DNA of 6,284 nucleotides. Origin: WJMT01 sp041686095 (GTDB taxonomy: Bacteria; Acidobacteriota; Aminicenantia; Aminicenantales; Aminicenantaceae). The position numbers were made by a program, and so were the translations under genes. The DNA is taken from the NCBI GenBank assembly GCA_041686095.1, contig JAWLEN010000129.1, positions 1-6,284 of the forward strand. Reading direction: 5' to 3'. Below the pieces are notes generated by a model. It worked only from the letters and a program-made list of their open reading frames with translations, was not told where the DNA came from and ran no database searches. Of this stretch, positions 6,181 through 6,284 are shown piece after piece; the stretch's first letter is position 1; every line of letters starts with the position of its first letter.

Positions 6181-6284
6181 GGAAAAGGGCAAGGGATGAG
6201 GAATCCCCTTGAGGGCTGAGCGGGCATGGTTCCTCTTTAGAGGAGAGCGAAGCCCGAACGGGAGGGAGATTCCACGCTGGGGAA
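6181..6284. repeat. GC-rich nested palindromic element: dispersed repeat or structured RNA, cut by the window end
   Basis: GC is 60% by hand count, against 24% in the 84 bases before it. Complementary arms nest inside each other. The outer arm is 6200-6209 with 6263-6273, 10 pairs with A6267 bulged, including GGAATC/GATTCC. The middle arm is GGGCT (6213-6217) with AGCCC (6251-6255). The inner hairpin is TCCTC (6231-6235) with GAGGA (6240-6244) around a TTTA loop. Competing pairs also exist: 6191-6197 with 6203-6210, and CCCG (6253-6256) with CGGG (6259-6262). I do not recognise an RNA family: it does not match what I recall of RNase P RNA, tmRNA, SRP RNA or common riboswitches. There is no T-run after the structure, so it does not look like a simple terminator of the carboxyltransferase gene. 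An intergenic palindromic repeat is the likeliest reading. Strand is undetermined. Confidence 0.5.

Noticed and set aside
6196..6240. Tiny + strand frames (7 codons from ATG 6196, 4 codons from ATG 6226) as leader peptides
   Set aside because: Both are very short, have no run of a regulatory amino acid, and frames this small occur by chance in any sequence.
6137..6283. Open frame on the minus strand entering from the window edge, about 48 codons, ending in TAG near 6137
   Set aside because: It has no recognisable motif, runs through a GC-rich palindromic stretch where stops are rare by composition, and crosses the sharp GC boundary. It is more likely a spurious frame over a repeat.

Overview
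The window is a densely packed run of six genes, all on the + strand, from what looks like a Gram-negative-type bacterium of moderate GC. The lipoprotein signal peptide, the HslUV protease and the propionyl-CoA carboxylase-type carboxyltransferase fit a diderm heterotrophic or fermentative lineage. The FN3 lipoprotein style, with a CGKKGP motif right after the lipid-modified cysteine, recalls Acidobacteriota/Aminicenantota or delta-proteobacterial genomes. That placement is an inference from remembered family resemblance, not something the sequence proves. All six reading frames look intact, and I see no transposase, integrase, tRNA, rRNA or CRISPR array.

Region 1 (7-3802) reads as one tightly coupled unit: hslV, hslU, a secreted lipoprotein with three FN3-like domains, and a fumarylacetoacetate hydrolase (FAH) family enzyme. 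hslU starts on the base after the hslV stop. The lipoprotein ATG shares one base with the hslU stop (TGATG), and the FAH gene overlaps the lipoprotein by four bases (ATGA). HslV and HslU together form an ATP-dependent cytoplasmic protease. The other two genes have no obvious mechanistic link to it, so the shared transcription is the notable point.

Region 2 (3803-6096) begins with an 81-base gap holding a weak promoter candidate. It continues with a small microbial-type transaldolase, which overlaps by ATGA a biotin-dependent acyl-CoA carboxyltransferase of the propionyl-CoA carboxylase beta / methylmalonyl-CoA decarboxylase alpha type. The transaldolase serves the pentose phosphate pathway and the carboxyltransferase serves propionyl-/methylmalonyl-CoA interconversion. 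The biotin carrier and biotin carboxylase, or a membrane decarboxylase partner, are not in the window.

Region 3 (6097-6284) is non-coding. An AT-rich stretch (24% GC by hand count, 6097-6180) changes abruptly to a GC-rich, G-heavy stretch (60% GC, 6181-6284) built of nested complementary arms. It is either a dispersed palindromic intergenic repeat or an unrecognised structured RNA cut off by the window edge. It is the part of the window least explained by known families. The genes themselves are ordinary housekeeping and central-metabolism genes, and I see no convincing sign of a new multi-gene system.
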